Assembly: GCA_007618135.1 (NCBI GenBank)
Contig: PHFX01000148.1
Coordinates: forward strand, 83,099-147,098
Direction of reading: 5' to 3'
Origin: Candidatus Brocadia sp. WS118
GTDB lineage: Bacteria > Planctomycetota > Brocadiia > Brocadiales > Brocadiaceae
Length of the DNA: 64,000 bases
Notes under the pieces: generated by a model
Seen by the model: the letters and a program-made list of their open reading frames with translations, nothing else
Told to the model about the DNA's origin: nothing
Databases searched by the model: none
Shown here: positions 61,167 through 64,000 of the stretch, one piece after another
Layout of the letters: each line of letters opens with the position of its first letter
Position numbering within the stretch: the first letter of the stretch is position 1
Made by a program: the position numbers and the translations under genes

Positions 61167-61634
61167 TTAATAAATTTTAAAACGAACACCGATCTTGAAT
61201 TTCTTTTCGGTGGGTAAACTTCGAACCGTTAGCCCGGTTCGGTTCTCTATTTCTTTTAATCTGCTGTGGAGTTCTTCGTCGTCCTTTGCCGACATCGTAA
61301 ACCATATATTGTAAGGGATATTTTTATTTTTCCCTTTCCGGAGATAATTATGGGAAACGCCGCTGTATTCATTGATGATTGCACTCACTTCATCAATGCG
61401 GTTTTCCGGGACATTTACGGCAGCGAGGGTTGCCTCTCTGCCCATGGCCTGGGTATTAATAATGGGTGCGAGCCTTCTTACGAATCCTTTTTCTATCATG
61501 AACTTGATGCGTTCAATGATAGTATCTTCATCAAGAGAAAGCTCTTTGCTCAGCTCCAGAAATGGCCTTGATACAAGAGGCAGATTGGATTGCAGGCGGT
61601 GCAGTATTTTTCTGTCGGTATCGGAGAGTATCAT
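61167..61634 (-). CDS. ahbA: siroheme decarboxylase subunit AhbA-like
   Basis: 155 residues, the same two-domain layout as AhbB: TDRKILHRLQSNLPLVSRPFLEL then RRLAPIINTQAMGREATLAAVNVP, and SHNYLRKGKNKNIPYNIWFTMSA. AhbA and AhbB together form the siroheme decarboxylase. Its ATG overlaps the stop of the siroheme-protein gene by 4 nt (ATGA), so the two are coupled. Confidence 0.9.
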   Translation of the reverse strand: MILSDTDRKILHRLQSNLPLVSRPFLELSKELSLDEDTIIERIKFMIEKGFVRRLAPIINTQAMGREATLAAVNVPENRIDEVSAIINEYSGVSHNYLRKGKNKNIPYNIWFTMSAKDDEELHSRLKEIENRTGLTVRSLPTEKKFKIGVRFKIY

Positions 61635-62518
61635 ATTCTTTTTTTAATTTCCTCAATTCCCTGTTGTTCTAGCAATGCCCGAAAGCGATGCTCGGTTTTA
61701 CTCGAAAGTATCATTTCCACGCAGACGTCTAATGCCTTCAGGGTCGTGGATTCATCTGCCTGAGGCAAGATCTCTATTGCAAACTTGGGATGACGGCCAA
61801 CTTTTCCGCCGATCATCACCCGATATTTTTTCTTTCCTGTCTTTATTGACCCGCTTGGACAAACCTTAGCGCAAAGCCCGCAGTGCACGCACTTCTCCAT
61901 GTCAATGGTTACATGGCCGCCTTGTACGGTAATGGCATCCTCCCGGCAGGTCTCCACGCATTTCATGCACTCAATGCATTCGGATGCAGGGTCTACAAGG
62001 ACAGGTTCAATTGCATGGACTCCAAAATCCTTAATTTGTGGCATGGAACAACTATTCGGACATCCTGATACGGCAAGTTTCATGCTATGATGCGGAAGGA
62101 TCTGGCCTTCAATTTTATTCATCAGCTTTTCCGTGAATTTCAGTTCCTCTAAGCGGTTTCGTATTTTATCAGCCAGGACGTTGGAGTCGGCAATAAGGAA
62201 CGGGCAATTAACCTCCGCACCCCTGCAGGTTTTTATTTGATAAAGTACGGGATTGCCGTCATTATCGAAATATTTCGGATATTTTTTCAAAATGGAAAGT
62301 TTTTTATTATCCACAGATTTCTTTCCAAAAGCATGCGGCGCAGCGGTAATCGGTGGTGTCTTATTCATGAATGAATCGCGGGCAGCCATGACTTCCGCTT
62401 CGGTTACGAGGGTTTTCCCGCGTTCACGGGCAAGTGTTTCAACCTTTTCGCGGACGGTCTTTTGCACAAAGGGAGGAACTTTTTCCAGCAACAACGATGC
62501 AGACTTATTCCACTCCAA
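61631..62518 (-). CDS. small siroheme-[4Fe-4S] sulfite/nitrite reductase-like protein with PCP_red and ferredoxin domains
   Basis: 295 residues from TTG 62518 (GAGGAG 6 nt upstream). Residues about 10-50 resemble the PCP_red domain of protochlorophyllide reductases (VPPFVQKTVREKVETLARERG). Residues about 90-170 carry the siroheme/cluster ligands Cys98, Cys105, Cys153 and Cys157 (CRGAEVNC, SGCPNSC) of small sulfite reductases. Residues 181-220 hold two [4Fe-4S] ferredoxin motifs (Cys181/184/187/191 and Cys210/213/216/220). Only one sulfite-reductase half is present. Context (ahbA, ahbB coupled downstream) points to heme synthesis or siroheme chemistry rather than respiration, but this is inference. 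Confidence 0.85.
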   Translation of the reverse strand: MEWNKSASLLLEKVPPFVQKTVREKVETLARERGKTLVTEAEVMAARDSFMNKTPPITAAPHAFGKKSVDNKKLSILKKYPKYFDNDGNPVLYQIKTCRGAEVNCPFLIADSNVLADKIRNRLEELKFTEKLMNKIEGQILPHHSMKLAVSGCPNSCSMPQIKDFGVHAIEPVLVDPASECIECMKCVETCREDAITVQGGHVTIDMEKCVHCGLCAKVCPSGSIKTGKKKYRVMIGGKVGRHPKFAIEILPQADESTTLKALDVCVEMILSSKTEHRFRALLEQQGIEEIKKRI

Positions 62519-62529
62519 CGCAAACTCCT

Positions 62530-62562
62530 CAAAAAAATTGCCACAATTAGGGATTGTGGCAA
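62530..62562 (-). terminator. intrinsic terminator in the leader of the siroheme-ahbAB operon (attenuator)
   Basis: On the minus strand TTGCCACAAT-CCCTA-ATTGTGGCAA is a perfect 10-bp stem followed by seven T, then directly GAGGAG and the TTG start. No gene on this strand lies upstream, so the terminator can only act on this operon's own leader. A competing stem TAGTTT...AAACTA lies just before it. Confidence 0.8.
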
Positions 62563-62597
62563 ATAGTTTAAATCGATATCAAACTAAAGCTTTTGCA

Positions 62598-62626
62598 ATT
62601 ATAGGTACAAAAAAGGGGATTGTCAA
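62598..62626 (-). promoter_or_regulatory. consensus sigma70 promoter of the siroheme-ahbAB operon
   Basis: Minus strand TTGACA (62626-62621), 17-nt spacer, TATAAT (62603-62598), both perfect. The transcript would start near 62591, giving a leader of about 70 nt that contains the terminator. The 299-nt divergent region 62519-62817 otherwise shows no gene. Confidence 0.85.
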
Positions 62627-62817
62627 TTTCAAATTTTGAGGTATTTCTCACAGGGAAGTCTTGAGTATTTTAAGCCTTGACATTTCATGGTATGCCACTT
62701 ATATTTGAAGTGTTGCACAGAGACCGTCGATACTTATCAAGAACGTGTGTTCGTTCTATCTTAAGAAATGGTCATTTCCGGCAGGGAATGAAATAATACG
62801 TTTCGGGAGATTTTTCT

Positions 62818-63084
62818 ATGGACGATGAACTATTTCAAAAAAGATTACTGGATTTAATTGAAGAGATTAAGCGGTTCCCTGAGACAAAGAGAGAAAGTAT
62901 CGAGATGCTTACGGGTGAAATTGGTAAAAAATATGAAGACCTTCGAAACAGTTTGTCAATATTACAGGATACCCTTGATTCATTGCGATTAAACGTAAGG
63001 TATCTGTTTTTTGATTTGGAGGCAACCAAAAAGGAAAATACTGCCCTGAGAAAAAAGCTGGAAGAACAAGGAAATAATAAATAA
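62818..63084 (+). CDS. small coiled-coil protein, function unknown
   Basis: 88 residues, almost entirely helical, with heptad-like spacing of Leu/Ile (LLDLIEEIKRF, LRNSLSILQDTLDSLRLNVRYLFFDLEA) and a charged C-terminus. CGGGAG precedes the ATG. I do not recognise a family. It is divergent from the siroheme operon and 60 nt before a nucleotidyltransferase-like gene. Confidence 0.65.
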   Translation: MDDELFQKRLLDLIEEIKRFPETKRESIEMLTGEIGKKYEDLRNSLSILQDTLDSLRLNVRYLFFDLEATKKENTALRKKLEEQGNNK

Positions 63085-63106
63085 CCCTATCGTATTGCCT
63101 TTGAAT

Positions 63107-63131
63107 GGCAACTTTCTTTTTACGCTCACAA
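63107..63131. repeat. remnant of a TATAGTAAACG-type element
   Basis: CAACTTTCTTTTTACGCTCACAATA matches the right end of copy B (52186-52210) at about 21 of 25 positions. No matching left end is clear. It lies between the coiled-coil and nucleotidyltransferase-like genes. Confidence 0.45.
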
Positions 63132-63144
63132 TAATAAACCCTGC

Positions 63145-63900
63145 ATGGAAGATCTTACCCTAACCAATCTCTCTGACCAGACGCACAAGATTCTGGAACC
63201 TTTCCTCCGGGACATCCTCGGCCATTGCAAAGAAGATATTATTTCAATCTCCGTTATCGGCAGCGCCGTAACAAAAGACTTTCATCCAAAACATTCTGAT
63301 ATTAATACCCTGATTGTTGTCAAGGAAATCAAAGTCTCATTTTTTGATTTTATTGCAACTTTGGGCAAACGTTATGGAAAAAAGAGGATACGCGCCCCCC
63401 TGATCATGACCAGTGATTACATCGGCAGATCGTTGGAGGTGTTTCCTCTGGAATTCCTGGAGATGAAATTGATCCACCAGTTGGTATATGGAAATGATGT
63501 CTTAAAGGATATCCGCATCGAGAAAGCCGACGTCAGACTCCAATGCGAACGGGAATTCAAAGGGAAACTCCAGCATCTTTGTCAGGGCTACATCAAGGCA
63601 ATGGGAAACAGGACGACATTAACGGAATTGTTTGCAGGCTCTCTCTCCGGATATTTTCCGGCGCTTCGCGGCCTGCTTTTTTTGTATGACCAAAAAATTC
63701 CACGGGAAAAAGGCGAGGTCCTTTTTGCTTTAGAAAAATACCTCAATATCGATACAAGTGTGTACAGAAAATTACTTGAGATAAGGTCGAAGGACGTCTA
63801 TCCACCCGTTGAATCTCTCCGTGAGATATTTGAAAATCTGTATCATATATTACATAGCATTATTAAAAAGGTCGATGAATTTGAGATTAAACCCGCGTAG
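63145..63900 (+). CDS. nucleotidyltransferase-fold protein, function unknown
   Basis: 251 residues. IISISVIGSAVTKDFHPKHSDIN gives the GS...SD pattern of the polymerase-beta nucleotidyltransferase superfamily, but the second acid of the usual D-x-D is Asn (SDIN). A helical domain follows (RLQCEREFKGKLQHLCQGYIK, ENLYHILHSIIKK). Activity may be lost or unusual. Weak ribosome site. Its 3' end overlaps the next frame by 26 nt. Confidence 0.65.
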   Translation: MEDLTLTNLSDQTHKILEPFLRDILGHCKEDIISISVIGSAVTKDFHPKHSDINTLIVVKEIKVSFFDFIATLGKRYGKKRIRAPLIMTSDYIGRSLEVFPLEFLEMKLIHQLVYGNDVLKDIRIEKADVRLQCEREFKGKLQHLCQGYIKAMGNRTTLTELFAGSLSGYFPALRGLLFLYDQKIPREKGEVLFALEKYLNIDTSVYRKLLEIRSKDVYPPVESLREIFENLYHILHSIIKKVDEFEIKPA

Positions 63901-64000
63901 GAGAAATGGGTACCTGTACCCTGTACTTATCATGGCGTTCTTCTGTTTTTGCTTCATTGCAAAGGCACAGGAGATGCCGGTTCCCCAGCGCTATGTTGAG
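63875..64000 (+). CDS. TPM-domain protein, N-terminal part
   Basis: 42 codons to the window edge. A basic start (NLRLNPRRRNG) and a hydrophobic stretch (LIMAFFCFCFIAKA) form a signal peptide, then QEMPVPQRYVE, which resembles the entry of TPM/YgcG-type domains (PVP...VxDYAG). Assignment rests on only eleven mature residues. The start overlaps the previous gene by 26 nt and another start is possible. Confidence 0.45.
   Translation, partial: MNLRLNPRRRNGYLYPVLIMAFFCFCFIAKAQEMPVPQRYVE

Noticed and set aside
1..64000. CRISPR arrays, prophage, complete insertion sequences, rRNA genes
   Set aside because: No regularly spaced direct repeats, no cas, phage or transposase genes and no rRNA text were seen.

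Overview
The window most likely comes from an anaerobic ammonium-oxidising planctomycete (order Brocadiales, a Kuenenia/Brocadia/Jettenia relative). This is an inference. It rests on a secreted octaheme hydroxylamine-oxidoreductase-like cytochrome with the family's tyrosine motif, a siroheme-to-heme (Ahb) gene set beside a small siroheme protein, menaquinone-type lipid genes, Gram-negative envelope genes (LptE, BamD-like, beta-barrel protein, Lgt), moderate GC and many palindromic intergenic repeats. There is no rRNA here to settle it.

Layout. 1-18 kb is an accessory region, mostly on the + strand, rich in small redox proteins: a CysC tail, an outer-membrane protein, flavodoxin, two rubredoxins, MmgE/PrpD, a ComA-like synthase, two paralogous secreted alpha/beta proteins, DUF2024, aldo/keto reductase, DUF488, HAO-like octaheme cytochrome, ClC transporter with CBS domains, type II NADH dehydrogenase, VOC protein, a chimeric YHS/CMD protein, an MFS exporter and a Desulfovibrio-type FMN-binding protein. 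Four copies of a G-rich palindromic repeat lie between these genes, and tRNA-Gln closes the region. 18-30 kb holds cofactor and housekeeping genes (menG/ubiE, dus, a cbiX-cbiC fusion, bioA, bioD, thiC or its paralog bzaF, a ParE-type toxin-antitoxin pair bracketed by a second copy of the thiC tail, rlmI-like, CNNM/CBS protein, ptsN-like). 30-36 kb is a signalling and molybdenum-enzyme operon: a Nas/Nap-like molybdopterin oxidoreductase, a PAS-GAF-PAS-GGDEF-EAL protein and a GAF-PAS protein. 36-45 kb is core: murA, prmC, prfA, rpmE on the minus strand and ffh, rpsP, trmD, rplS, yraN and a tatD-radical SAM fusion on the plus strand.

At 45.7-47.5 kb a promoter, a class I cyclic di-GMP riboswitch and an intrinsic terminator precede a broken subtilisin-like protease gene. 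48-58 kb is a long minus-strand operon series (purA-uppS-cdsA-phoH-ybeY-recO-TPR, then lptE-folP-cdaA-cdaR-pdxJ), most junctions overlapping by 1-4 nt, driven at its head by a consensus promoter. 58-64 kb contains a lipoprotein cytochrome c, panD, lgt, and the minus-strand operon siroheme protein-ahbA-ahbB. That operon starts from a perfect -35/-10 promoter followed by a short leader with an intrinsic terminator just before the ribosome binding site, i.e. a probable attenuator. Two small genes and the start of a TPM-type gene end the window.

Themes worth following: the attenuated siroheme/heme operon; the c-di-GMP riboswitch left in front of a dead protease; the thiC-tail duplication around a toxin-antitoxin pair; chimeric or duplicated redox genes in the first 18 kb; and several families of short inverted-repeat elements whose conserved ends enclose different palindromic cores.
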